From assembly GCA_050180895.1 (NCBI GenBank), contig JBFXDS010000006.1:186001-250000 (forward strand): a DNA stretch of 64,000 nucleotides, read 5' to 3'. The stretch is from JBGPEQ01 sp050180895 (lineage in GTDB: Bacteria; Pseudomonadota; Alphaproteobacteria; Dongiales; Dongiaceae). The translations under genes were made by a program, and so were the position numbers. Shown piece by piece: positions 43,995 to 51,953 of the stretch. The first letter of the stretch is position 1, and each line of letters opens with the position of its first letter. The notes beneath the pieces are model-generated. The model saw only the letters and a list, made by a program, of their open reading frames with translations. It did not search any database and had not been told where the DNA came from.

Positions 43995-44981
43995 CTACGA
44001 AGCGCCGCCGAACGTGAGCACGATCTTGCCCGTCGTTTTGCGGCCGCGCAGCAGCGCTAGCGCCGCGGCCGCCTCTGACAGATCGAACCGACGCGACACC
44101 AATGGTCTCAGACGGCCGTCCGTCCACCATTGGAACAACTCGTGGAACTGCGGCGCCAGCAGGGCGGGCTGCCGGCGGCGGTAGGAGCCCCAGTAGAAGC
44201 CGATCGCCGCGATGTTCTTCACCAGGAGGATGTTGGCGGGGATCTGCGGCACCTGGCCGCCGGCAAAGCCGACGATGATGAGGCGCGCCCCCCAATTGAC
44301 GCAGCGCAAGCTCGCCTCGAATGCCGACCCGCCGACCGGATCGAACACGACATCGACGCCGCCACCGTTGCAAACCTCCTTGACACGGTCGCGGATGTTC
44401 TCCTTACGGTAGTCGATCAGGTGATCGGCCCCGTGCTTGGCGGCGACCGCCAGCTTGTCGGCATCGCCGGCCGTTGCGATCACCTTGGCCCCCAGCGCCT
44501 TGCCGACCTCCACGGCGGTGAGGCCGACGCCGCCGGCGGCGCCGTGCACGAGCAACGTCTCCCCCGGCTGCAGGCCGGCGCGCCAGCGCAAGGCCCCATG
44601 GGCCGTCCCATAGGCGATGATGAAGCCGGCGGCGACCACGGCGTCCATCGCCGGCGGAAGGGCAAACGTGTCGGCCTCGCGCGCGACCGCCTGTCCGGCG
44701 AAACCGCCGCGGTCGACCGCAGCCGCGATCCGGTCGCCAGGACGGACGCGCGTCACGCCGACGCCACACGCCCGTACGACGCCGGCGATCTCGAGCCCCG
44801 GCGTGAACGGCAGCGGCGGCTTCTCCTGATATTGTCCGCCGATCATCAGCAGATCGGCGAAATTGATGCCGGCCGCGGCCACGTCGATCAGCACTTCGCC
44901 CGGTCCCGGCGCCGGCGCCGGCACGTCCGCAACGGTCAGTCGATCGAGATCGCCGAATTCCGTGCAGAGAAGCGCGCGCAT
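43995..44981 (-). CDS. NADPH:quinone oxidoreductase-like (zinc-independent MDR) protein
   Basis: The ATG at 44981 gives 328 residues. Features are an N-terminal GroES-like domain (MRALLCTEFGDLDRLTV..GINFADLL) and the Rossmann domain with LLVHGAAGGVGLTAVEVGKALGAKVIATA near residues 143-171. The zinc-binding residues of alcohol dehydrogenases are absent, as expected for quinone oxidoreductases. Later, NWGARLIIVGFAGGQVPQIPANILLVKN is typical of this group. It reduces quinones or enones with NADPH. It follows the asparaginase gene by 10 bp. Confidence 0.9.
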   Translation of the reverse strand: MRALLCTEFGDLDRLTVADVPAPAPGPGEVLIDVAAAGINFADLLMIGGQYQEKPPLPFTPGLEIAGVVRACGVGVTRVRPGDRIAAAVDRGGFAGQAVAREADTFALPPAMDAVVAAGFIIAYGTAHGALRWRAGLQPGETLLVHGAAGGVGLTAVEVGKALGAKVIATAGDADKLAVAAKHGADHLIDYRKENIRDRVKEVCNGGGVDVVFDPVGGSAFEASLRCVNWGARLIIVGFAGGQVPQIPANILLVKNIAAIGFYWGSYRRRQPALLAPQFHELFQWWTDGRLRPLVSRRFDLSEAAAALALLRGRKTTGKIVLTFGGAS

Positions 44982-44991
44982 CGGCGCCGGG

Positions 44992-46020
44992 TCAGGACGC
45001 GAAGCCTTCGGCGGGACGGATGCGCCCCGTCTCGCGTCCGGCCCGGTTGCTGATGGGCGGGTCGAATGTCTCGACGAGCGCCGCCTCTTCATCGGCGTTG
45101 AGCAGATTGAGGTAACGTAGCACCTGACCCATTGCCACTTCCGCTGCGCGTCCCGCGCCGTCATCGATCTTCAGCGCGACGCCCAGACCGAGCGTCGGAA
45201 GAGAGGCGGCATAGACGCCTTCGGCACCGGTCTTCAAGACGACCTTGGCGCCGACGATCTCCATCACCCGGGTGCAGAAGCGTCCGCTTCCCGCGACGAG
45301 GAACGGATCGGCGGCCATGGCAGCGAGAACCTGTTTGGCCGCCGCCGCACGCACCGGGGGCAGATGCGGATCGGGGTCTGCAAGCCGCGCCATGGCCAGG
45401 GCAATGTTGCCCAAGGGGATACCGATCACCGGTATCCCGCAGCCGTCGATCCCGCGTGGCGCGTCACCGAGGCGCAGGCCGGTCAATTGCTCGAGCGTGC
45501 CGAGAATGCGCTGCTGCACCGGATGCTCATGCCTGATATAGCCTGCCGTCGGCTCGCCCAGGTGCCGGGCCGTCGACAGAAAGCCGGCGTGTTTGCCGGA
45601 GCAGTTGTTGTAGCGGGCATCCGGCTTTCGACCCGAACGAATCAGCGTCTCCAGGCTCGGCTCGTGGAACGGCATGTGGCTTCCGCATTCGAGATCGCCG
45701 ACGCTGCAGCCGATGCGGGCGAGCCACTGGGTCACCAACTCGACATGCCGCGGCTCGCCACTGTGGGACGCGCAGGCGAGCGCGATCTCGGCGGCGCCAA
45801 GGCCGTATCTGTCGGCTGCGCCGGTTTCGATGAGCGGGAACGCCTGCAGGGGCTTGAGGGCCGACCGGCCGTAGACCGGCCGGTCGACATCGCCCCAGGC
45901 GCGCACGACCACGCCGCCCGCATCTACTACCGCGATCACCGCACGGTGCCGGCTCTCGACCATGTCGCCACGAGTCACCTCGACGAGGATTGGGTTGGCG
46001 GCAACCTTCGCCGTGGCCAT
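44992..46020 (-). CDS. L-asparaginase II family protein (rhizobial AsnII type)
   Basis: From the ATG at 46020 the protein has 342 residues; an ATG at 46050 would add ten. It belongs to PF06089, the asparaginase type first seen in rhizobia: VEVTRGDMVESRHRAVIAVVDA, YGRSALKPLQAFPLIE, CASHSGEPRHVELV, NNCSGKHAGFLSTARH and DGCGIPVIGIPLGNIALAMARL. It hydrolyses asparagine to aspartate and ammonia in the cytoplasm. It is divergent from a SpoU-type methyltransferase gene across about 118 bp, and the quinone oxidoreductase gene follows 10 bp downstream. Confidence 0.9.
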   Translation of the reverse strand: MATAKVAANPILVEVTRGDMVESRHRAVIAVVDAGGVVVRAWGDVDRPVYGRSALKPLQAFPLIETGAADRYGLGAAEIALACASHSGEPRHVELVTQWLARIGCSVGDLECGSHMPFHEPSLETLIRSGRKPDARYNNCSGKHAGFLSTARHLGEPTAGYIRHEHPVQQRILGTLEQLTGLRLGDAPRGIDGCGIPVIGIPLGNIALAMARLADPDPHLPPVRAAAAKQVLAAMAADPFLVAGSGRFCTRVMEIVGAKVVLKTGAEGVYAASLPTLGLGVALKIDDGAGRAAEVAMGQVLRYLNLLNADEEAALVETFDPPISNRAGRETGRIRPAEGFAS

Positions 46021-46138
46021 CGAAAGGGTGCGTGCGTGGTCGTTCGACATCGGCGGCGCCGGCGCAGACGGGAAAGGGGCGTGGACACCTTGCCTTGGGC
46101 GCTGTTGCCGTGCAACCCTTGCCGCAGTGGATCGCACC

Positions 46139-46699
46139 ATGCGCGGCTATTTCGGTATCGGCGTCGAGGGCGTCAGCAAGCCGATGAACCTCGGCAGCCT
46201 GCTGCGCACGGCGCATGCATTCGGTGCCGGGTTTCTGTTCACGATCGGCGGCGTCGTGAACCGCCGCCAGATCGAGAATGCCGATACGTCGGCCGCCATG
46301 GCCAATCTGCCGCTGCACGAATATGCCGATCTTGCACAATTCCGCCTGCCGCGCGGCTGCCGCCTCGTCGGCGTCGAGCTGCTGCCGGACGCGGTCGATA
46401 TGCCGAGCTTCCGTCACCCGCAGCAGGCAGCCTACGTGCTCGGCGCGGAGCGTGCCGACCTGTCGCCAGCGCTGTTGGCGCGCTGCGACCATGTCATCCG
46501 CATACCCACGCGGTTCTGCGTCAATCTTGCCGTCGCCGGCGCACTCGTGATGTACGACCGCATGATCTGCCTGGGGCGCTTCGCCGAGCGCCCTGTGCGC
46601 GCCGGCGGTCCCGTTGCGGCGCCGGTCGCGCACGTCCATGGCGAGCCCCTATGGAAGGCGAAGCAGCGCCGGCGCCTCGCCGCTGCTGCGAGGTCCTAG
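46139..46699 (+). CDS. SpoU/TrmH family RNA methyltransferase
   Basis: The ATG at 46139 gives 186 residues and a TrmH-like trefoil-knot domain: MNLGSLLRTAHAFGAGFLFTIGG at the start, LVGVELLPDAVDM, AAYVLGAERADLSPALLARCDHVIRIPTRFCVNLAVAGALVMYDR with the knot and SAM-binding residues. It methylates a ribose in tRNA or rRNA; the target is not clear. A longer frame upstream overlaps the divergent asparaginase gene and has no family similarity. The Arg/Lys-rich C-terminus (KQRRRLAAAARS) may bind RNA. Confidence 0.88.
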   Translation: MRGYFGIGVEGVSKPMNLGSLLRTAHAFGAGFLFTIGGVVNRRQIENADTSAAMANLPLHEYADLAQFRLPRGCRLVGVELLPDAVDMPSFRHPQQAAYVLGAERADLSPALLARCDHVIRIPTRFCVNLAVAGALVMYDRMICLGRFAERPVRAGGPVAAPVAHVHGEPLWKAKQRRRLAAAARS

Positions 46700-46793
46700 T
46701 CGAAAGTCGGGCCTCGATCGGAATGATTAAGCTTTCACTAACTTTTGCGATAATCCGTGGATTGCAATAGGGATTTTCATCTTTTCCCGGTTG

Positions 46794-46813
46794 GCGACCG
46801 CGTATCCGGTCGC
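46794..46813 (+). promoter_or_regulatory. Hairpin in the ialB-like leader
   Basis: GCGACCG and CGGTCGC form a 7-bp stem with a 6-nt loop ending 12 bp before the ATG at 46826. No strong ribosome-binding site is seen there, so the hairpin could influence translation initiation. Confidence 0.35.
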
Positions 46814-46825
46814 TAGACTAAAGTC

Positions 46826-47350
46826 ATGATCATAATCAAAACGATTTGCGTGGCGGTAACAGTGTGGGTGATCGGCGTGCTGGCCGCAGCATCCGTACAG
46901 GCGCAGAATCCCAATCCGATCGGCAGCTTCGGCGACTGGCAGGCGCTGACGTTCGAGGAGGACGGCAAGTCCGGCTGCTATGTGATTGCCGAGCCGACGC
47001 GCAAGGAGGGCAACTACACGTCGCGCGGCCAAGTCTATGCGCTGGTGACGCATCGTCCCGCCGACAACAAGCTCAACGTCTTCACCGTGATAGCCGGGTA
47101 CACCTATAACGAAGGCAGCGAGGTGACCCTGGAAATCGGCGACGAGAAGTTCTCCCTGTTTACCCAGGAGGGCATGGCCTGGGCAGCCGATGACGACGAC
47201 GTCAGGATCGTCGATGCCATGAAGAAGGGCGCGGGAATGATCGTGCGTGGCGTCTCGTCCCGGGGCACGGAAACGACCGATACCTATTCGCTCAACGGCT
47301 TCACGCGAGCCCACAACGCCATCGGCCAAGCCTGCGGCGTGGCGCCATAG
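46826..47350 (+). CDS. Invasion-associated locus B (IalB) family protein, exported
   Basis: The 174-residue protein has a signal peptide (VAVTVWVIGVLAAASVQA) and an IalB-type mature domain: SFGDWQALTFEEDGKSGCYVIAEP, YALVTHRPADNKLNVFTVIAGYTY and IVRGVSSRGTETTDTYSLNGFTRAHNAIGQAC with a Cys pair that may form a disulfide. The family is widespread in free-living alphaproteobacteria as well as in Bartonella, where it was named; its general role is unknown and periplasmic or outer-membrane location is expected. It is preceded by an AT-rich leader. Confidence 0.88.
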   Translation: MIIIKTICVAVTVWVIGVLAAASVQAQNPNPIGSFGDWQALTFEEDGKSGCYVIAEPTRKEGNYTSRGQVYALVTHRPADNKLNVFTVIAGYTYNEGSEVTLEIGDEKFSLFTQEGMAWAADDDDVRIVDAMKKGAGMIVRGVSSRGTETTDTYSLNGFTRAHNAIGQACGVAP

Positions 47351-47367
47351 ATCGTCGCGGCAAGCCA

Positions 47368-47388
47368 ACCTATATTATCCATATAGGT
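47368..47388. promoter_or_regulatory. AT-rich 8-bp inverted repeat upstream of rlmN
   Basis: ACCTATAT (47368-47375) and ATATAGGT (47381-47388) flank TATCC. In GC-rich DNA this AT-rich dyad stands out. It lies 17 bp after the ialB-like stop and 31 bp before the rlmN start, so it may be an operator, a promoter core or a weak hairpin. Confidence 0.4.
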
Positions 47389-47419
47389 AATCCAGGCGAC
47401 TGCGTCATTGGCGAACACC

Positions 47420-48553
47420 ATGGCTCACGCGCAGCAATTCACACCGCCGACGGCGTCCACGACTCTGCCGCGGAACCTGGTCGGCCTGGATCGTCAGGCG
47501 CTCGCCGCCGAAATGGCAGCGATCGGCGCGCCGGCCTTTCGCGCGCGGCAGCTGTGGCACTGGATCTACCATCGCGGCGTGACGGATTTCGCCGTCATGA
47601 CCTCGCTGGCGAAAGATTTCCGCGCCCGTCTCGCCGAGCGCTTCGTGATCGAGCGGCCGGCCATCGCGGCGGCGCAGCACTCGGTCGATGGCACCCGCAA
47701 GTGGCTGTTGCGGTTCGCCGACGGCCAGGAGGTCGAGAGCGTCCATATCCCCGAGGAGGACCGCGGGACGTTGTGCGTCTCCTCCCAGGTCGGCTGCACC
47801 CTCACCTGCCGCTTCTGCCACACCGGCACCCAGCGGCTGGTGCGCAATCTTTCGGCGGCCGAAATCGTCGGCCAGGTGATGACGGCGCGCGACCAGCTGG
47901 GGGAATGGCCGTCGCCGAGAGATGGCCGCCTGCTCTCCAACATCGTGATGATGGGAATGGGGGAGCCGCTCTACAACTACGACAACGTGGCGCAGGCGCT
48001 GAAGATCGTCATGGATGGCGAGGGCATCGCCATCTCGAAGCGGCGCATCACCCTGTCGACGGCCGGTGTCGTGCCGATGATTGAGCGGTGCGGCCGCGAG
48101 CTGAACGTCAACCTCGCCATCTCCCTGCATGCGGTGAACGACGAGCTGCGCGACCGCATCGTGCCGATCAACCGGAAATACCCGATCGCGGTTCTGCTCG
48201 ATGCCTGCCGCAACTATCCCGGCCTCAGCAACGCGCGCCGCATCACCTTCGAATATGTCATGCTCAAGGACGTCAACGATACGCCCGCTGAGGCGCGCGA
48301 ACTGGTGCGGCTGCTGCAGGGCATTCCGGCAAAGGTCAATCTGATTCCGTTCAATCCCTGGCCGGGCGCGCCGTTCGAATGCTCGACGGACGCGGCGATC
48401 AAGCGCTTCAGTGACATCGTCTTCGACGCGGGCTATGCCTCGCCGGTGCGCACCCCGCGCGGCCAGGACATCATGGCCGCCTGCGGGCAGCTGAAGAGCG
48501 CCAGCGTAAAGAAACGACGTTCTGAGGCGGGCGAGGCGACCGCGCACGCCTAG
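47420..48553 (+). CDS. rlmN: Dual-specificity 23S rRNA/tRNA adenine C2-methyltransferase RlmN
   Basis: The ATG at 47420 gives 377 residues; a TTG four codons upstream is less likely. The radical SAM cluster binds Cys126, Cys130 and Cys133 (GCTLTCRFCHTG). Also visible are NIVMMGMGEPLYNYDN, LSTAGVVPMI, NLAISLHAVNDELRD and the catalytic C-terminal Cys in GYASPVRTPRGQDIMAACGQL. It methylates A2503 of 23S rRNA and A37 of some tRNAs in the cytoplasm. The N-terminal 40 residues include the HhH-like accessory start. The C-terminus is basic. Confidence 0.96.
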   Translation: MAHAQQFTPPTASTTLPRNLVGLDRQALAAEMAAIGAPAFRARQLWHWIYHRGVTDFAVMTSLAKDFRARLAERFVIERPAIAAAQHSVDGTRKWLLRFADGQEVESVHIPEEDRGTLCVSSQVGCTLTCRFCHTGTQRLVRNLSAAEIVGQVMTARDQLGEWPSPRDGRLLSNIVMMGMGEPLYNYDNVAQALKIVMDGEGIAISKRRITLSTAGVVPMIERCGRELNVNLAISLHAVNDELRDRIVPINRKYPIAVLLDACRNYPGLSNARRITFEYVMLKDVNDTPAEARELVRLLQGIPAKVNLIPFNPWPGAPFECSTDAAIKRFSDIVFDAGYASPVRTPRGQDIMAACGQLKSASVKKRRSEAGEATAHA

Positions 48554-48725
48554 CACGGCCGGTTGGCCGGAGTTCCGGATTGACTCGGCGAATCAGCGCG
48601 TTGACCCCCGACAGCCGGCGCTGCCTTGCCTTCCGGAGCGCTTTCGGCGGATACTGCCTCGCGATCCGGCGCGCCAGAACGCCGGTATGGCACGAACAGG
48701 ACCGGGGGATGGGAGACGGTCTCCG

Positions 48726-49796
48726 ATGGACGGCATGATCGCTGCCTCGCATTCGCAAGGCCATGGTCCGCAGGTTCTGGCCGCCGCCGCGGACGGCATC
48801 GTCGCCATGATCGATGCGATGGGCGGGGATGTCGACCGCATCTTCGGCGATGCGGAGGTGGATATCGGCCTGCTCGAGAGCCCCTTCAATGAATTGAGCC
48901 TTCGGCAGTATTGCCGCCTGTTCGAGGAGGCCGCGCGGCACACCCGCTACGACAATTTCGGCCTGCGCTTCGGCTACGGGTTCAAGCCGCGCCAGCTCGG
49001 CCCGATCGGCTACATGGCGATCAACTCGCCGACCATGGCGGCCGGGCTGCGCGCCCTGGTCGATTACTTCCCGGCGCATCAGCAGAACACGACCATGGCC
49101 CTGCGGCGGGAGCGCGACCTGCTTTATCTTGACTACCAGATCACCGATGGCCGCATCGGCTGCCGGCGCCAGGATGCAGAGCTGTCGCTCGGCATGTTCT
49201 GCAACATGTTTCATCACTGCCACGGCCGGAGCTGGTGGCCGCTCGAGATCCATTTCGAGCACCCGCGCCCGGCCGAGACGCGCGAGCATGAAACGCTGTT
49301 CGGTGCGCCGGTCTTCTTCGCGCAGCCCACGAACTCCATCGTCTTCCGGCGGCGCGATCTCGACGTCCCCATGCCCGATCCCGACCCCTACCTCTTCTCG
49401 CTGCTGGAGCCGTTCATGCGCGGCCGCCAGCGCCGCGCCTGCGTCGACGACCTCATCGGCATGGTCCGCCAGAAGATCGAGATGCATTTCGGCACCGGCG
49501 ATCCCGGCATCAAGAAGATAGCGGCCGAGCTCGGCATGAGCAGCTGGACGCTGCATCGCCGGCTGCGCGATCTCAATGTCAACTTCCACGATCTCGTCCG
49601 CGGCGCCCGGCGCGAGCTGGCGCTGCGCTATGTGGCTGAGCCGCATATCGCGCTGACGGAGGTCGCCTTCCTGCTGGGCTATTCGGAGTTGAGTGCCTTC
49701 AGCCGCGCCTTCCGTCAATGGACGGGGATGTCGCCGGCACGCTACCGCCGTCACCGTCTCGACCGCCGGATGACCGCGCTCGCGGGATCGCTCTAA
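48726..49796 (+). CDS. AraC family transcriptional regulator
   Basis: The ATG at 48726, preceded by GGGAG, gives 356 residues; further upstream in-frame codons lack support. The N-terminal 200 residues resemble the arabinose-binding-like (PF12625) ligand domain, and the last 100 residues hold the double helix-turn-helix (KIAAELGMSSWTLHRRLRDLN and EVAFLLGYSELSAFSRAFRQWTGMSPARYR). It converges with the microcompartment operon and overlaps its last gene by four bases. AraC regulators commonly control microcompartment operons, so it is the likely activator. The inducer would be the substrate amine or aldehyde, which is inference. Confidence 0.88.
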   Translation: MDGMIAASHSQGHGPQVLAAAADGIVAMIDAMGGDVDRIFGDAEVDIGLLESPFNELSLRQYCRLFEEAARHTRYDNFGLRFGYGFKPRQLGPIGYMAINSPTMAAGLRALVDYFPAHQQNTTMALRRERDLLYLDYQITDGRIGCRRQDAELSLGMFCNMFHHCHGRSWWPLEIHFEHPRPAETREHETLFGAPVFFAQPTNSIVFRRRDLDVPMPDPDPYLFSLLEPFMRGRQRRACVDDLIGMVRQKIEMHFGTGDPGIKKIAAELGMSSWTLHRRLRDLNVNFHDLVRGARRELALRYVAEPHIALTEVAFLLGYSELSAFSRAFRQWTGMSPARYRRHRLDRRMTALAGSL

Positions 49797-50092
49797 TCCG
49801 ACAGGTCGCGCCCCGTATGCTTCTTCCAGCGTAGCTTGAAGACATGCCACTCGGCCGCCGCAAGGTCGTGAAAGACGTGGTTGGTCAGCTTCACGGGCTC
49901 GCCACGAACGCCCGTCAGTTGGCCCAGCACCCAGCGCTTGTGCGGCTCGGTGCAGACCAGCACATATTTGTCCGTCTGAGCCTCGCCTCGGAAGAGATTC
50001 AGCAGCTTCTGCAGCTCCGCACTGTGCTTGCCGACCGGCTTGGCCTTGAACTCCTGCGCCAGGTGCACGGCGTTGGGATCGACCTTGTACAT
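49793..50092 (-). CDS. Small conserved protein at the end of the microcompartment operon
   Basis: The 99-residue cytoplasmic protein opens MYKVDPNAVHLAQEFKAKPVG and has a compact alpha/beta pattern: LQKLLNLFRG, KYVLVCTEPHKRWVLGQL, HVFHDLAAAEWHVFKLRWKKH. I see a weak, by-eye resemblance to the small subunit of N,N-dimethylformamidase (the LxxLxxxFRGxxxxxKYVLV and EEAxWxVFxLR patterns), but no large subunit is in the window. No motif points to shell or encapsulation. It is the tenth gene of the operon, 63 bp after a BMC-T gene, and its conserved look argues against a chance frame. Confidence 0.65.
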   Translation of the reverse strand: MYKVDPNAVHLAQEFKAKPVGKHSAELQKLLNLFRGEAQTDKYVLVCTEPHKRWVLGQLTGVRGEPVKLTNHVFHDLAAAEWHVFKLRWKKHTGRDLSD

Positions 50093-50155
50093 CGTACATT
50101 CATTCCCGCGGGAGATGCGCTGGAGCCTGATTTTAGGCCAACATCGCCCGGATCG

Positions 50156-50785
50156 CTACTGAGTCCGGCCCTCGACGGCGGCGAGCACTTCGGCAATGCG
50201 GTCTTTGGCGACGATCACGCTCCCGGCCCTGCCGGAGATATAGACGCGGCCAGCGGCGCCGATCATCTGCACGTCGACCAGCGTGTTCTCCGGCGCCACC
50301 TTCTCCGCCTCGTTGGCGGCGACGGCGGCGAACAGCGCCGGCACCATCTCATAGACGAGCAGCGTCTCGCCCGGCATGATCATCGATGCTTGGCGGTTGC
50401 GGTTGATGATCACCGCATGCTGGTCGGTCACGTCCTCGATGACGTCGGAGAACAGGATGCGCGGCTTGAGCTGGTCGCTCGCCTTGCAGCCGATGCCCTT
50501 GAGCACAGCCTCGCCGGCGCGCGTCAGCTCGCCCAGGTCATGGCTGTGCAGCTCCAGCACGCCGAACTGGCGCTCGACGAATAGGATGCCCGGCTCGACC
50601 GACGGCACCGACTTCAAGGCCAGATCGATCACCCGCTCGACCGCCAGGCCGGGCGCGACCTCGATGATGAGCGAGTTGCTGCCTTCGAGCGGCGGATAGC
50701 CGCGTGCGCGGGTCGGCGTGCCCATATAGGCGGCGAACTGCGGGCGCAGATTCGCCACGAGCAGATAGACGCGAAGCTCGGTCAT
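50156..50785 (-). CDS. BMC-T tandem-domain microcompartment shell protein
   Basis: The 209-residue protein has two BMC folds in tandem. The first half contains SLIIEVAPGLAVERVIDLALKSV and GILFVERQFGVLELHSHDLGEL; the second half contains ALFAAVAANEAEKVAPENTLVDVQMIGAAGRVYISGRAGSVIVAKD. Such trimers form pseudo-hexameric tiles in the shell, often with a gated pore. It is a paralogue of the BMC-T encoded at 51950 and stands downstream of the BMC-H gene. The N-terminal Leu-Arg-rich strand arrangement differs from PduB and EutL. Confidence 0.9.
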   Translation of the reverse strand: MTELRVYLLVANLRPQFAAYMGTPTRARGYPPLEGSNSLIIEVAPGLAVERVIDLALKSVPSVEPGILFVERQFGVLELHSHDLGELTRAGEAVLKGIGCKASDQLKPRILFSDVIEDVTDQHAVIINRNRQASMIMPGETLLVYEMVPALFAAVAANEAEKVAPENTLVDVQMIGAAGRVYISGRAGSVIVAKDRIAEVLAAVEGRTQ

Positions 50786-50849
50786 GTCCCGGGCAGGCGG
50801 AACAAGCCTGCGCCGCCGGGCTCATCGGCGGTGCGGCATGCTCCGGCGC

Positions 50850-51128
50850 CTACTTGGAGACCGAGGTGAAGTGCTTGGCGAGATCGGCGTGCGGACGCGG
50901 GATGACATGCACCGACACCAACTCGCCGATGGCGGTCGCGGCTTCCGCGCCGGCCTCCGTCGCCGCCTTCACCGCGCCGACGTCGCCATTGATGATGACG
51001 GCGACCAGCCCGTCGCCGACCTGCTCGCGGCCGACGATGGTCACGTTGGCGGCCTTGACCATGGCATCGGCGGCGGCGAGCGCCGCGACATAGCCCTTGG
51101 TTTCGATCATTCCGATGGCGTTCGACAT
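50850..51128 (-). CDS. BMC-H hexameric microcompartment shell protein
   Basis: The ATG at 51128, after GAGGAG, gives 92 residues, close to the PduA length. It has the BMC core: AIGMIETKGYVAALAAADAMVKAANV, VAVIINGDVGAVKAATEAGAEAA and VHVIPRPHADLAKHF. The pore loop reads VGDGLV, with Asp39 where PduA has Ser in the GSG loop. Six such subunits form the main shell facet, and the acidic ring would suit passage of cationic amines. It follows the BMC-P gene by 29 bp and precedes a BMC-T gene by 64 bp. Confidence 0.94.
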   Translation of the reverse strand: MSNAIGMIETKGYVAALAAADAMVKAANVTIVGREQVGDGLVAVIINGDVGAVKAATEAGAEAATAIGELVSVHVIPRPHADLAKHFTSVSK

Positions 51129-51157
51129 TGTCTTCTCCTCGCTCGTTGTGGCTTGCG

Positions 51158-51433
51158 CTACTTCCTGTTTTTGTCGGGCTTGCGCGACGATTCCTCGTCG
51201 ATCGAGCCGATGATGAGGGCGTCGATCGGCGGCGCCTTGCCGGGGAACCAGGCGGCGGCGACCGAACCGGTCGCGACCAGCACGCGCTCGCCGACGCCGC
51301 ATCCCAGCACGTCGAAGGCGACGAGCCGCGTGCCCTTGCCGTCCTCGATCTCGATCTCCAGCAGGGCGCCGCTCGGGATCTCCTTCAGGCGCTTGGTGGA
51401 CCACACGTTGCCGATGACGATTGCCCGCTGCAT
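51158..51433 (-). CDS. BMC-P (EutN/CcmL) pentameric shell protein
   Basis: The 91-residue protein matches the EutN/CcmL family: RAIVIGNVWSTKRLKEIPSGALLEIEIED, DVLGCGVGERVLVATGSVAAAWF and PIDALIIGSID. Pentamers of this protein cap the vertices of the icosahedral shell. Its stop-to-start spacing with the upstream gene is one base, and a GAGGG ribosome-binding site precedes the ATG. Together with BMC-H and two BMC-T genes it completes a closed-shell set. Confidence 0.93.
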   Translation of the reverse strand: MQRAIVIGNVWSTKRLKEIPSGALLEIEIEDGKGTRLVAFDVLGCGVGERVLVATGSVAAAWFPGKAPPIDALIIGSIDEESSRKPDKNRK

Positions 51434-51434
51434 G

Positions 51435-51953
51435 TCATTCCCTCTCGATCTGTACGCCCAGCTGTCGCGCCTTGTCGCGCGCCAGCGGCGTCACGACGAC
51501 GCCCTTGCCGAGGACCAGCTTCCGGCCGGCCTTGGCCGCCGCAAGCACCTTGCGCTCGTTGACGATGCCCTTGTCGACGCGCTCCCCGCCGCCGCGGCCG
51601 GCGCTCTCCGGCTCGGCCGCTTTCCGCGTGCGCTTGAGGCGGAACCTGATGCGGCCCGACTGCAGCGCCTCGCGCTGCCGCGGGTCCTGCGCCAGAGTCA
51701 GCACGCGGCGGACGAAGGCCGCGAGCTCGGCGTCGCTGGTGAGGGCGACCTCCTCCACCTTTGCGTCCTGCGACTCCGCCGGTAGCGCACCGGATGGCGC
51801 CGGCTTGCCGGCTGCCGCCGATGCGCCCGCCGCCTTGGCGGCATCCGCGGCGATGCGTTCGCGCACGGCTTCGGGCAGGGCGTCGCGCAGCACCTGCCGC
51901 ACCAGGGCGCGTATCGCCTCGCGGTCGACCGCCGGCTTTTTCGCCGCGCTCAT
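51435..51953 (-). CDS. Microcompartment-associated protein of unknown function, 172 residues
   Basis: The ATG overlaps the BMC-T stop (ATGA). The N-terminal part (residues about 8-35) is an amphipathic helix region, DREAIRALVRQVLRDALPEAVRERI, resembling encapsulation peptides. A disordered Ala/Gly/Pro linker follows, then a helical middle domain (DAELAAFVRRVLTLAQD, about 78-100) and a C-terminal GRKLVLGKGVVVTPLARDKARQLGVQI. The TPLARDxARxxGV element recurs at the ends of other microcompartment-linked proteins. It may be a scaffold or targeting adaptor, but no enzymatic role is evident. Confidence 0.75.
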   Translation of the reverse strand: MSAAKKPAVDREAIRALVRQVLRDALPEAVRERIAADAAKAAGASAAAGKPAPSGALPAESQDAKVEEVALTSDAELAAFVRRVLTLAQDPRQREALQSGRIRFRLKRTRKAAEPESAGRGGGERVDKGIVNERKVLAAAKAGRKLVLGKGVVVTPLARDKARQLGVQIERE

